NCBI RefSeq assembly: GCF_033441515.1
Contig: NZ_JAWQJT010000001.1
Location: forward strand, 3,658,001 to 3,722,000
Length of the DNA stretch: 64,000 bases
Direction of reading: 5' to 3'
Source: Amycolatopsis solani
GTDB taxonomy: Bacteria > Actinomycetota > Actinomycetes > Mycobacteriales > Pseudonocardiaceae
The notes under the pieces are model-generated. The model made no database searches and was not told where the DNA came from. It worked only from the letters and a program-made list of their open reading frames with translations. Both the position numbers and the translations under genes were made by a program. Below, piece after piece: positions 23,903 to 33,397 of the stretch; position 1 is the first letter of the stretch; each line of letters begins with the position of its first letter.

Positions 23903-26900
23903 ATGTCCACGCCATCCCCCTTCGCCGCCCTGCGGGCGCGCCTGCCCGAGCTGATGCCGCGCGACGAACTCCGTCTGCGCCGCCGGCTCGACGGTGCCCG
24001 CAAGTCCCGTGACCGCGATGCCGCTCTCGCGCAGATCTCCGCCGACGTCGAGAAGGCCGAGCTGCGCGTGCAGTCGCGGCGCGAGAGCGTGCCCAAGATC
24101 GAGTACCCCGAAGAGCTGCCGGTCAGCAAGCTCAAGGGCGAGATCGCGGCCGCGATCGAGAAGCACCAGGTCGTGATCGTCGCGGGGGAGACCGGGTCGG
24201 GCAAGACCACCCAGCTGCCGAAGATCTGCCTCGAGCTCGGCCGCGGCATCCGCGGGCAGATCGGGCACACCCAGCCCCGCCGGCTCGCCGCGCGCACGGT
24301 CGCCGACCGGATCGCGAGCGAGCTGAAGACCGAGCTGGGCGACGCCGTCGGCTACAAGGTGCGGTTCACCGACCAGTCGGGGCAGGACACGCTGGTCAAG
24401 CTGATGACCGACGGCATCCTGCTCGCCGAGATCCAGACCGACCGCTCGCTGCGCCAGTACGACACGCTCATCATCGACGAGGCCCACGAGCGCAGCCTCA
24501 ACATCGACTTCATCCTCGGCTACCTCAAGCAGCTGCTGCCGCGCCGTCCCGACCTCAAGGTCATCATCACCTCGGCCACGATCGACCCGGAGCGCTTTTC
24601 GAAGCACTTCGACGACGCGCCGATCGTCGAGGTCTCCGGCCGGACCTACCCGGTCGAGACCCGGTACCGGCCGCTCGTCGACCCCGACGACCCCTCCGAG
24701 GACGCCGAGGAGCGCGATCAGACCCAGGGCATCCTCGACGCCGTCGAGGAGCTGTGCGCCGAAGGGCCCGGCGACATCCTGGTGTTCCTGTCCGGCGAGC
24801 GCGAGATCCGCGACACCGCCGACGTCCTCAACCGCGCGAACCTGCGCAACACCGAGGTCCTGCCGCTGTACGCGCGGCTGTCCTCGGCCGAGCAGCAGCG
24901 CATCTTCCAGTCCCACACCGGACGCCGGGTGGTGCTCGCGACCAACGTCGCCGAGACGTCGCTGACCGTGCCGGGCATCAAGTACGTCGTCGACCCGGGC
25001 ACCGCGCGGATCTCGCGCTACAGCCACCGGACCAAGGTGCAGCGGCTGCCGATCGAACCGGTGTCGCAGGCGTCGGCGAACCAGCGCAAGGGCCGCTGCG
25101 GCCGCACGTCCGACGGCATCTGCATCCGGCTCTATTCCGAAGAGGACTTCGAGAGCCGGCCGGAGTTCACCGACCCCGAGATCCTGCGGACCAACCTGGC
25201 GTCGGTCATCCTGCAGATGACCTCGCTGGGCCTCGGCGACATCGCCGCGTTCCCGTTCGTCGAGCCGCCCGACCGCCGCCAGGTCACCGACGGCGTCGGC
25301 CTGCTGATGGAGCTCGGCGCGTTCGACAGCGCCGGGGGTGACCGCACGCTGACCGACATCGGCCGCAAGCTCGCGCAGCTGCCGGTCGACCCGCGGATGG
25401 GCCGGATGGTGCTGGAAGCCGCGAAGAACGGCTGCGTCCGCGAGGTCATGATCATCGCCGCCGCACTGTCCATCCAGGACCCGCGCGAGCGGCCGGCGGA
25501 GAAGCAGCAGGCGGCCGACGCCCAGCACGCGCGCTTCGCCGACCCGACGTCGGACTTCCTCGCCTACCTCAACCTGTGGGAGTACGTCGCCGAGCAGCAG
25601 AAGGCATTGTCCGGCAACCAGTTCCGCCGCATGTGCCGCACCGAGTACCTGAACTACCTGCGGTTGCGGGAGTGGCAGGACATCTTCAGCCAGCTCCGCC
25701 AGCTGGCCAAGCCGCTCGGCATCTCGCTGAACACGAACGCGTCCCCGGTCGACCCGCAGCGCGTGCACACGTCGCTGATCGCCGGGCTGCTTTCGCACAT
25801 CGGGCTCAAGGACCCGGCGAAGGGCGACTACCTGGGTGCACGCGGCGCCCGCTTCGGCGTGTTCCCCGGCTCGGCGCTGTTCAAGAAGCAGCCGCGCTGG
25901 GTGATGTCGGCCGAGCTGGTCGAGACGTCGAGGCTGTGGGCGCGGGTCAACGCGCGCATCGAGCCCGAGTGGGTCGAGCCCCTCGCCCAGCACGTCGTCA
26001 AGCGGACCTACTCCGAGCCGCACTGGGAACGCAAGCAGGGCGCGGTGATGGCGACCGAGAAGGTGACGCTGTACGGCGTCCCGCTGATCGCCGACCGCCG
26101 CGTCAACTACGGCCGGATCGACCCGGAACTGTCGCGGGCGCTGTTCATCCGGCACGCGCTGGTCGAGGGCGATTGGCAGACGCGCCACCACTTCTTCGCC
26201 GAGAACCGGGCGCTGCTGGAAGAGGTCGAGGACCTCGAGAACCGGGCGCGGCGGCGCGACATCCTCGTCGACGACCAGACGCTGTACGAGTTCTACGACG
26301 AGCGGGTGCCGGCCGATGTCGTCTCGGTGCGGCACTTCGACAGCTGGTGGAAGAAGACCCGGCACGAGCAGCCGGACCTGCTGTCGTTCGAGAAGTCCAT
26401 GCTCATCAACGAGACCGCGGGCGGCGTGCGCGAGTCGGACTACCCCGACTCGTGGACCCAAGGCACGCAGGTCTTCAAGCTGACCTACCAGTTCGAGCCG
26501 GGCGCGGATGCCGACGGCGTCACCGTGCACATCCCGCTGCCGGTGCTGAACCAGGTGACGCCGGACGGGTTCGACTGGCAGGTGCCCGGGCTGCGCGAAG
26601 AGCTGGTCACGCAGCTGATCAAGTCGCTGCCGAAGGCGCTGCGGCGCAACTTCGTCCCGGCGCCGGACACGGCGAAGTACGTCCTTTCGCGAGTGTCCCC
26701 TTCGGACGGTCCGCTGCTGGAGGTGCTGGGCCGCGAGCTGCGTGCGCTGCGCGGGATCACGGTGCCGTACGCGGACTGGGACCCGGCTTCGGTGCCCGAG
26801 CACCTCAAGATGACGTTCCGGGTGGTCGACGACGGCGGCCGGCGCGTCGCCGAAGGCAAGGACGTCGAAGCCCTGCAACGGAAACTGGCGCCGAAGGTCC

Positions 26901-27790
26901 GCGCGACGATCTCCAAGGCGGCCAACACCCTCGAGAAGGCCGGGCTGACGAAGCCGTCGTTCGGCTCGCTGCCGAAGGTGTTCGAGTCGACGCAGCGCGG
27001 CCACGACGTCAAGGCGTACCCGGCACTGGTCGACGAGGGCGCGTCGGTGGCGGTGCGCATGCTGGACACCCCGGGCCAGCAGGCCCACGCGATGTGGGCG
27101 GGCACCCGGCGGATGCTGCGGCTGAACCTGAACTCGCCGATGAAGTTCATCACGAGGTCGCTGACGAACTCGTCGAAGCTGGTGCTGAACCGGAACCCGC
27201 ACGGCAGCGTCGCGGCCCTGCTCGAGGACTGCGTCGACTGCGCGGTCGACGCCCTGATGGCGGCAGGCGGCGGCCCGGTCTGGGACGAGACGGGGTTCAA
27301 GGTGCTGTTGGAGAAGGTCCGCGCGGGCCTGCACCCGGAGGTCCTCGGGGTGCTGACCGAAGTGGAGAAGATCCTCCGCGCGGCGAACGACGTCGAGGTC
27401 CAGCTGCCGGCCACCCGCGGTCCCGCGGAGTCGCTCGCCGACATCCGAGCGCAGCTCGCCGCGCTGGTCTACCCGGGTTTCGTGACGGAGACGGGCGCTT
27501 CGCGGCTGCGGAACGTCGTGCGGTACCTGCAGGGGATCTCCCGCCGGCTGGAGAAGCTGCCGACGGAGCCGACACGCGACCTGCAGCGCACCGCGGACAT
27601 CGCGTGGATCCAGGCCGAGTACGCCGACGCGCTGGCTTCGCTCCCCCCGGGCACGTCGTCCCCGGCGTTGCGCGAGGTGCGGTGGATGATCGAGGAGCTG
27701 CGGGTGTCGTTCTTCGCGCAGACGCTGGGGACGGCTCATCCGGTGTCGCTGAAGCGGATCACGAAGGCGATCGACGACGCTTTGGCGTGA
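23903..27790 (+). CDS. hrpA: ATP-dependent RNA helicase HrpA (DEAH box)
   Basis: The 1295-residue length is close to E. coli HrpA (about 1300). Motifs in order: GETGSGKTT (95-103, Walker A), HTQPRRLAART (Ia), DEAHERS near 191 (Walker B), SATIDPERFS (III), VFLSGEREIRDTADVL (IV), NVAETSLTVPG (V) and QRKGRCGRT (VI). The helicase-associated, OB and long HrpA-specific C-terminal domains follow. It unwinds RNA and, in E. coli, rescues stalled ribosomes and processes some mRNAs. The ATG at 23903 was chosen by homology to the N-terminus; GGGA lies 6 bases upstream. Monocistronic, ending 3 bases before a convergent gene. Confidence 0.95.
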   Translation: MSTPSPFAALRARLPELMPRDELRLRRRLDGARKSRDRDAALAQISADVEKAELRVQSRRESVPKIEYPEELPVSKLKGEIAAAIEKHQVVIVAGETGSGKTTQLPKICLELGRGIRGQIGHTQPRRLAARTVADRIASELKTELGDAVGYKVRFTDQSGQDTLVKLMTDGILLAEIQTDRSLRQYDTLIIDEAHERSLNIDFILGYLKQLLPRRPDLKVIITSATIDPERFSKHFDDAPIVEVSGRTYPVETRYRPLVDPDDPSEDAEERDQTQGILDAVEELCAEGPGDILVFLSGEREIRDTADVLNRANLRNTEVLPLYARLSSAEQQRIFQSHTGRRVVLATNVAETSLTVPGIKYVVDPGTARISRYSHRTKVQRLPIEPVSQASANQRKGRCGRTSDGICIRLYSEEDFESRPEFTDPEILRTNLASVILQMTSLGLGDIAAFPFVEPPDRRQVTDGVGLLMELGAFDSAGGDRTLTDIGRKLAQLPVDPRMGRMVLEAAKNGCVREVMIIAAALSIQDPRERPAEKQQAADAQHARFADPTSDFLAYLNLWEYVAEQQKALSGNQFRRMCRTEYLNYLRLREWQDIFSQLRQLAKPLGISLNTNASPVDPQRVHTSLIAGLLSHIGLKDPAKGDYLGARGARFGVFPGSALFKKQPRWVMSAELVETSRLWARVNARIEPEWVEPLAQHVVKRTYSEPHWERKQGAVMATEKVTLYGVPLIADRRVNYGRIDPELSRALFIRHALVEGDWQTRHHFFAENRALLEEVEDLENRARRRDILVDDQTLYEFYDERVPADVVSVRHFDSWWKKTRHEQPDLLSFEKSMLINETAGGVRESDYPDSWTQGTQVFKLTYQFEPGADADGVTVHIPLPVLNQVTPDGFDWQVPGLREELVTQLIKSLPKALRRNFVPAPDTAKYVLSRVSPSDGPLLEVLGRELRALRGITVPYADWDPASVPEHLKMTFRVVDDGGRRVAEGKDVEALQRKLAPKVRATISKAANTLEKAGLTKPSFGSLPKVFESTQRGHDVKAYPALVDEGASVAVRMLDTPGQQAHAMWAGTRRMLRLNLNSPMKFITRSLTNSSKLVLNRNPHGSVAALLEDCVDCAVDALMAAGGGPVWDETGFKVLLEKVRAGLHPEVLGVLTEVEKILRAANDVEVQLPATRGPAESLADIRAQLAALVYPGFVTETGASRLRNVVRYLQGISRRLEKLPTEPTRDLQRTADIAWIQAEYADALASLPPGTSSPALREVRWMIEELRVSFFAQTLGTAHPVSLKRITKAIDDALA

Positions 27791-27793
27791 CGC

Positions 27794-28543
27794 TCAGAGG
27801 AAGACGCGGGCGATGTCCAGCCACCGGCCGGCGTCCTCGCCGGTTGCAGTGAGGGCGGTTTCGGCGCGGGACCGGCGGTGGGTGACCCGGAGGCAGAAGT
27901 CGAGCGCCGTGCCTCGCACGCGTTGTGCGGCGGCTTCGGGACCCCACGTCCAGAGTTCGCCTTCGGGCCCGGTCAGCTCGACGCGGAACTCCTCGGCCGG
28001 CATCGGCGACTGCGCCGCGGAGAACGACAGCGGCCGTCCGGCCACGCCGAGAGCGGCGATGTGCCGGAGCCGCGGGGTCGGCCGGCGCGTGGCGCCCAGT
28101 GCGTCGAAGACGTCCTGGCCGTGCGCCCACGTTTCCATCAGCCGGAGCGGCACCATCAGGACGGCGGTCGCCTGGGAACCGAACCAGGGGAAGGCGTGGT
28201 CCAGCGGCACGTCGCCGAGCGCGGCCGCCAGCTCAGCCCGGCCGGTGCGCCAGCGTTCCAGCAAATCCGAGCGCGGTTCAGCGGCCCCCGCGGCGGCGTC
28301 GAGGTCGGCGTCCTTGGGCACGGCGTCGAACGCTTCCGGCGTCCGGATGGCGGTGAGCACGTTCGCGTCGGCCGCGGCGAGGTGCGCGATCTGGTGGGCG
28401 ATCGTCCAGCCCGCGGCCGGGGTCGGCCGGGACCAGTCGGGTGCCGCGCTCACGAAGGCGTCGAGCTCGTCGCCTTCGGCGATCAGGCCGGGGAGGGCGC
28501 GTTCGCGCGGGACCGTGGAGAGGTCGAGCCCGTAGTCGATCAC
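27794..28543 (-). CDS. TIGR03084-like, DinB/maleylpyruvate-isomerase-fold metal protein
   Basis: The 249-residue product has the DinB-like four-helix bundle with metal histidines: TIAHQIAHLAAAD near residue 50 and ETWAHGQDVFDALG near 137. A C-terminal SCP2-like part (FRVELTGPEGELWTWGPEAAAQRV) follows. This layout matches the TIGR03084 family related to mycothiol-dependent maleylpyruvate isomerase, so mycothiol-dependent chemistry is possible. The start is GTG at 28543 with only a weak ribosome binding site. The polymerase gene upstream on the map (28561) ends 17 bases away and runs the same way. Confidence 0.85.
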   Translation of the reverse strand: MIDYGLDLSTVPRERALPGLIAEGDELDAFVSAAPDWSRPTPAAGWTIAHQIAHLAAADANVLTAIRTPEAFDAVPKDADLDAAAGAAEPRSDLLERWRTGRAELAAALGDVPLDHAFPWFGSQATAVLMVPLRLMETWAHGQDVFDALGATRRPTPRLRHIAALGVAGRPLSFSAAQSPMPAEEFRVELTGPEGELWTWGPEAAAQRVRGTALDFCLRVTHRRSRAETALTATGEDAGRWLDIARVFL

Positions 28544-28560
28544 GATTCAGGCTACCGGAA

Positions 28561-30249
28561 TCACTTCGCGTCGGCGTACGTCTCCACCGGGGCGATGTGC
28601 AGCGGGAACCGCACCGGGCAGGCCGGGCCGAACAGCATGCGGGCCGCCTCGGTCACGCTGTCCGTGATCGCCGTCGTCACCTCCTCCGCCAGCTTGTCCG
28701 GCGTGTGGACGATGACCTCGTCGTGCTGGAAGAACACCAGGTGCGCGGGGGCCGGGAGGCGCTGCCGCAGCGTGGCCAGCATGACCGCTGTCATGTCGGC
28801 CGCGCTGGCCTGGACCACGAAGTTGCGCGTGAAGCGGCCCCAGCCGCGCGACGCACGGCGGGCTTTCAGCTCCGCGGCCTCGTCCGAAGCCAGCCCGCCG
28901 GTCAGTGCGCGCCACGCGGCCGATGGCGCCGGGGACGTTCGGCCCAACCGGGAGCGAACGCGCTCGCCGCGCTCGCCCGCCTGGGCGGCGTGCTCCACAT
29001 AGGACACCGCGTCCGGGAACCGCTGGCGCAGCAGCCCGAGCAGGGGGCCCGCCTCGCCGGACGTGCCGCCGTACATCGCCGACAGCATCGCGATCTTCGC
29101 GCGCGCCCGGTCGTCGCGGTCGTCGCCCGCGGGCGGGACCCAGCGGGCGCCCGAGAACAGCGCCTCGCCGAGCCGCGCGTACAGGTCCGTCGCCGCCGCG
29201 ACGTCGGCCAGGCGCCGGTCGCCCGACAACGCCGTGAGCACCCGCGGTTCGAGCTGGGCCGCGTCGGCCACCACCAGCTTCCAGCCCGGATCCGCCCGGA
29301 CGCACGTGCGCAGCACCTTCGGGATCTGCAGCGCCCCGCCGCCGCGGCTGGCCCAGCGGCCGGACACCACCCCGCCCACGACGTAGTGCGGGCGGAAGCG
29401 CCCGTCGGCGACCCACTCGTCGAGCCACGCCCACCCGTTCGCCGTGAACAGCCGCGAGAGCTCCTTGTACTCCAGCAGCGGCGCCACGGCCGGGTGGTCG
29501 ATGCCCTTCAGCAGGTACTTCCGCGCCGCCGGCACCTCGATCCCGGCACGCGCCAGCGCGCGGACCACGCTCGGTGGCGAGTCCGGGTTGACCGGCCGTC
29601 CGCCGAACGCCTCGCTGATCTTCGCGGCCAGCTCCACGAGCGCCTTCGGCCGCTCGCCGGGGCGCACCCGCGGGCCGAGCCGGGAAACCAGCAGCGCCTC
29701 GTGCAGGTCGGCCCGCCAGGGCAGCCCGTCGGCCGACATCTCCGCCGCGGCCAGCGCGCTCGCCGACTCGGCGGCCAGCAGCAGCCGCATCCGGTCGGGG
29801 TGCTCGGTCGCGGCCACCCGCCGCTCCTGCTCGGCCAGCACGCGCCGGATCGCCGTGACGACCGTCACGCCCTCGGGCAGCGTCGGCACCCTGGTCTCGA
29901 ACAGCGTCGGCTGCGCCAGCTCGACGGCCGCCGAATCCGGGGGTGGTTCTTCGCCGTTCGCCCTGGCCCAGGCCGCGCGCAGGCTCCGCGACTGCTCCTC
30001 CGTGCCCTCGTACGCCAGCAGCAGCCCCTCCGCCAGCGCGACGTCGTAGCAGCGGCGCACCCGCACCCCGGCCGCGACGAGCACCGGGTACGTCGACTCC
30101 GCCGACGCGAACACCCACCGCGGCTCGGCCGACGCCTCCAGTTCCCGCGCCGACCTGGCGAAACCCGCTTCGTCCAGCCCTGTCGACGTCGAAGACGGCG
30201 TGTGCACGGTGAAGCTCCCGTCCTCCTCACGCCCCGCGATCACCTGCAC
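28561..30249 (-). CDS. Bifunctional 3'-5' exonuclease/DNA polymerase (small family A)
   Basis: The ~562-residue product has a family A polymerase C-terminal half: VVADAAQLEPRVLTALSGD (motif A), KIAMLSAMYGGTSGEAG (motif B region) and FFQHDEVIVHTP (motif C, HDE). The N-terminal ~200 residues sit where the exonuclease domain should be, but the acidic DEDD residues are not evident, so proofreading may be lost. It lacks the 5'-nuclease of Pol I and is much shorter. Actinobacterial genomes often carry this extra polymerase, whose role is unknown. I took GTG at 30249 because the frame upstream loses coding character. Confidence 0.85.
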   Translation of the reverse strand: MQVIAGREEDGSFTVHTPSSTSTGLDEAGFARSARELEASAEPRWVFASAESTYPVLVAAGVRVRRCYDVALAEGLLLAYEGTEEQSRSLRAAWARANGEEPPPDSAAVELAQPTLFETRVPTLPEGVTVVTAIRRVLAEQERRVAATEHPDRMRLLLAAESASALAAAEMSADGLPWRADLHEALLVSRLGPRVRPGERPKALVELAAKISEAFGGRPVNPDSPPSVVRALARAGIEVPAARKYLLKGIDHPAVAPLLEYKELSRLFTANGWAWLDEWVADGRFRPHYVVGGVVSGRWASRGGGALQIPKVLRTCVRADPGWKLVVADAAQLEPRVLTALSGDRRLADVAAATDLYARLGEALFSGARWVPPAGDDRDDRARAKIAMLSAMYGGTSGEAGPLLGLLRQRFPDAVSYVEHAAQAGERGERVRSRLGRTSPAPSAAWRALTGGLASDEAAELKARRASRGWGRFTRNFVVQASAADMTAVMLATLRQRLPAPAHLVFFQHDEVIVHTPDKLAEEVTTAITDSVTEAARMLFGPACPVRFPLHIAPVETYADAK

Positions 30250-30282
30250 GTAGACATTGTGCCGACCACCACCGACATTTTT

Positions 30283-30327
30283 CGGGGGTTCGGGTGGCGG
30301 AGCCCCCGTCCTGGGGCGAAGCCCCAG
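30283..30327. repeat. Two adjacent hairpins upstream of the acyl-CoA ligase
   Basis: CGGGGG (30283-30288) pairs with CCCCCG (30303-30308), followed at once by CTGGGGC-GAA-GCCCCAG (30311-30327). They lie in the 213-base divergent spacer between the polymerase and ligase genes; the rest of that spacer shows no other structure. Confidence 0.5.
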
Positions 30328-30462
30328 ATGACACCGACAGTTTCCGCGCGCTCGCGGGTGGTGCGTTCGGCCTAGGGTTGGTTTACTCTCCAGTAGCTCC
30401 CATACCGCCGGTACGCCGCCGTCGGCGTGGGCTCTCTTCCCCGCAGCAACGGAGGTGCCTGG

Positions 30463-32097
30463 ATGAGCCTGGTCGAGCTCGCCACGCAGGTGGCGGACAA
30501 GGTGGCCGAGACGGCCCGCAGCGTCGACGTGATGCGCCGCGCGGGGCTCGTTCCCTTCCCCCGGCTCGACGAGGGGGTTCGCTCGCTGGTGGCGATCCGC
30601 AAGTTCGGGCCGTTCGCCGGCGCCAACCACATCTCCGCGCGCCGCGACCCGACCGCCGTCGGCATCGTCGACGAGCTCGGGCCGCTCACCTACAAGCAGC
30701 TCGACGACCAGTCGAACGCGCTGGCCAGGGCGTGGTCGGAGCGCGGCATCGAGCCGGGCCAGGTCGTCGCCGCGCTCTGCCGCGACCACCGGGGCCTGGT
30801 CCTCACGATGGCGGCGGCGGGCAAGCTCGGCGTCCGCCTGCTGCTGATGAACACCGGGTTCGCCAAGCCGCAGCTGGCCGACGTCGCCGAGCGCGAGGGC
30901 GTCACCGCGCTCGTGTACGACCAGGAGTTCACCGGCCTGCTCGACGCGATGCCCGATGGCGTCGACCGGTACCTCGCCTGGGTCGACCCGGACAGCGACC
31001 TGTCCGGCCGCGACGTGCCGGTGCTCAGCGAGATCATCGCCAGCACCGACGACCGGCCCTGGCCCGCGCCGGCCAAGCCGGGCGGGTTCGTGCTGCTGAC
31101 CAGCGGCACCACCGGCACGCCGAAGGGCGCGCCGCGGCCGCACACCTCGGCGCTGGCGTCGGCGCAGTTCCTCGACCGGATCCCGCTGCGGTCGAACGAA
31201 GCCACGTACATGGGCGCGCCGCTGTTCCACGGCACCGGGCTTTCGCAGTTCATCCTGTCCTTCGCGCTCGGCTCGACGGTCGTGATGCGCCGCAAGTTCA
31301 GCCCGGAAGAGGCGCTGAAGGGCGTCGCCGAGCACAAGTGCACCGCGCTCGTGCTGGTGCCGACGATGCTGCAGCGCATCGTCGACCTGCCGAAGGAGAC
31401 CCGCGCGAAGTACGACACGTCGGCGTTGCGGATCATCTTCGTCGCCGGCTCGGCGCTGTCACCGGACCTGGGCAACCGCGCGAACGAGGCGTTCGGGCCC
31501 GTGGTGCACAACCTGTACGGCTCGACCGAGGTCGCGGTGGCGACGGTGGCGACGCCGGAGGACTGGCGGAAGGCCCCGGGCACGGTCGGCCGCGCGCCGG
31601 TCGGCTGCAAAGTGGCGCTATACGACCAGAACGGCCGCCGCATCACGGAGCCGAACGTGACCGGCAGGGTGTTCGTGGGCAGCGGCCTGAGCTTCGGCGG
31701 CTACACCGACGGCCGCCACAAGGAGATCATCGACGGCCTGCTCTCCAGCGGCGACGTCGGCCACTTCGACGCCGACGGCCTCCTGTTCATCGACGGCCGC
31801 GACGACGAAATGATCGTCTCCGGCGGCGAGAACGTGTTCCCGATCGAGGTGGAGAACCTCCTGGTGGAGCGCGAAGACGTGCTCGAGGCGGCGGTGATCG
31901 GGGTCGCGGACCCGGAGTTCGGCCAGCGGCTGAAGGCGTTCGTGGTGCTCGCCGACGGCGCTTCACTGGACGCCGACGAACTTCGCGACTACGTGAAGGC
32001 GAACCTGGCGCGGTACAAGGTGCCGCGGGACGTCGAGTTCCTCGACGAGCTGCCGCGCAACGCGACCGGGAAGGTGTTGCGTACCAAGCTTTCCTGA
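30463..32097 (+). CDS. Acyl-CoA synthetase (FadD-type, AMP-forming)
   Basis: The 544-residue ANL-superfamily enzyme has the phosphate loop LLTSGTTGTPKGAP, NLYGSTEVAVA (A5), SSGDVGHFDADGLLFIDGRDD (A7-A8 hinge region) and the C-terminal catalytic Lys in LPRNATGKVLRTKL. It activates a fatty or other carboxylic acid to its CoA thioester. GGAGG at 30451-30455 supports the ATG at 30463. The chain-length preference cannot be read from sequence. It is monocistronic and converges on the HTH paralogue B gene. Confidence 0.9.
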   Translation: MSLVELATQVADKVAETARSVDVMRRAGLVPFPRLDEGVRSLVAIRKFGPFAGANHISARRDPTAVGIVDELGPLTYKQLDDQSNALARAWSERGIEPGQVVAALCRDHRGLVLTMAAAGKLGVRLLLMNTGFAKPQLADVAEREGVTALVYDQEFTGLLDAMPDGVDRYLAWVDPDSDLSGRDVPVLSEIIASTDDRPWPAPAKPGGFVLLTSGTTGTPKGAPRPHTSALASAQFLDRIPLRSNEATYMGAPLFHGTGLSQFILSFALGSTVVMRRKFSPEEALKGVAEHKCTALVLVPTMLQRIVDLPKETRAKYDTSALRIIFVAGSALSPDLGNRANEAFGPVVHNLYGSTEVAVATVATPEDWRKAPGTVGRAPVGCKVALYDQNGRRITEPNVTGRVFVGSGLSFGGYTDGRHKEIIDGLLSSGDVGHFDADGLLFIDGRDDEMIVSGGENVFPIEVENLLVEREDVLEAAVIGVADPEFGQRLKAFVVLADGASLDADELRDYVKANLARYKVPRDVEFLDELPRNATGKVLRTKLS

Positions 32098-32114
32098 CGG
32101 GCCGGGCCCGCCGA

Positions 32115-33038
32115 TCAGTCCCAGTCGATGCCGAACACCCCGGGGCCGAAGTCGAGTGCCACCGCGTGCACGCCGTCGCCGCCGTCGAGCTTCAGTGGGC
32201 GGCGGGCGAGTGAGCCCGTCGACCCGTTGCGCGAGTACTGCCAGCACCGCTCCGGCGCGGTGCCCGGTGCGAACCGGACCTCCAGCAGGTACTCCCGCAC
32301 CGGGCGGCGGAACTCGCGGTAGTGGGTGTTGCGGCACTCCGGGTACGGCGGCCCGCTGTTCGTCAGCGTGTACTCGATCAAGTGCGTCTCGCCGCGGTTG
32401 ATCGGCTGGTCGAAGAGCAGCTCGGCGACGATCAGTCCGTGTGCCTCGTCGACCTCGGCGCGGCCGATCCGGCAGTTGCGGACCGCGTGCAGCTCCGGAG
32501 CGCCCGCCGCGGGATCGTCCTGGGTGTACACCAGCAGCCAGCGGTCCTGGCCGTCCGAGACCGCCTGGAACACCGCGCGGGCCGTCACCGCGCGCTGGCC
32601 GCCGTCCGCGGCGATTTCGCACAGGTCGTGCAGCCCGACCAGTTTCAGCGGGTGCTGGCGCTCCAGCGCGTTCGGGGCGCCGACCTTGTCCAGCAACGGC
32701 TGCAGCACCTCGAGCGGGAACGACATCGGCTCGCCGCCCGCGTGGCGCTTCCCGGCGCCGCCACGGGGCCGTGGCGGGGGCAGGAGGCCGAGCAGGGCGC
32801 CGGCCGGGACGTCCAGGATCTCTTCCAACGTACGGACGGCCGACAGCGAACTCTGCCGTTCGGGCTGGCGCTTGCCAGACTGCCAATAACTGAGGGCGGT
32901 GACGCTGACGACGACGCCGCGGGCCCGCAGGCGGGCCTGGATCCGGTCCAGCGACAGCCCGCTCGTCGCGATGGCCGCACGCAGCTGCGTGGCGAACGCG
33001 GTGCGCCCGTTCTCGTCGCCCGCCGTGCTGCCCGCCAT
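32115..33038 (-). CDS. HTH protein with conserved C-terminal domain of unknown function (paralogue B)
   Basis: The 307-residue product parallels paralogue A at 18061-18981. Shared features are an N-terminal GLSLDRIQARLRARG plus VSVTALSYWQSGKRQPE, a helical stretch LEEILDVPAGALLGLL, then a beta-rich C-terminal domain with DRWLLVY, ELLFDQPINRGETH, RCWQYSRNG and a final GVFGIDWD. The N-terminal part reads as an XRE-like DNA-binding domain; the C-terminal domain is not one I recognise. The ATG at 33038 is near a divergent gene at 33398, with a 359-base spacer between. Confidence 0.78.
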   Translation of the reverse strand: MAGSTAGDENGRTAFATQLRAAIATSGLSLDRIQARLRARGVVVSVTALSYWQSGKRQPERQSSLSAVRTLEEILDVPAGALLGLLPPPRPRGGAGKRHAGGEPMSFPLEVLQPLLDKVGAPNALERQHPLKLVGLHDLCEIAADGGQRAVTARAVFQAVSDGQDRWLLVYTQDDPAAGAPELHAVRNCRIGRAEVDEAHGLIVAELLFDQPINRGETHLIEYTLTNSGPPYPECRNTHYREFRRPVREYLLEVRFAPGTAPERCWQYSRNGSTGSLARRPLKLDGGDGVHAVALDFGPGVFGIDWD

Positions 33039-33328
33039 TGCCGATCCGCCCCGTGCCGTCCCCCGACGATCCCCGACACGGAGCACGTTAGCAGGATTCC
33101 CCGCCCCGACCGCGTCCCTCTTCGCCAGGCGGTCCGCTGGGGCGAACGGGCTAGTACTGGCAACTGTGAACCATTGCCCCGGCCAGGCCGGACGCGCTTG
33201 TATGACTTGCCCGCGCCGGTGGCCCCGCCTCCCCCTCACGGACCACCCGGGCGCGGGCCGAGAAGCCGTGGACAACGGCTCCGGTTCACCCGGCCGCGTT
33301 GTGCGACCGGCCGGTGTGGCCGCGCGAT

Positions 33329-33370
33329 GACCGGTGGCCCGGCGACGCCCCCAGCGCCGGGCCACCGGTC
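33329..33370 (+). terminator. Strong hairpin with T-tract in a divergent spacer
   Basis: GACCGGTGGCCCGGCG pairs perfectly over 16 bases with its complement across a 10-base loop, followed by TTATT. It lies 27 bases before the ATG at 33398, in the 359-base gap (33039-33397) between two genes that diverge, where no gene ends. The remainder of the gap shows nothing I can name. Confidence 0.75.
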
Positions 33371-33397
33371 TTATTACCAACGGGTAGCATCCGGTCC

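Noticed and set aside
23876..27739. A 1287-residue open frame on the minus strand opposite hrpA
   Set aside because: It is the antisense of a well-supported helicase, its product is Arg/Val/Leu-rich without motifs, and long antisense frames are expected at this GC content.
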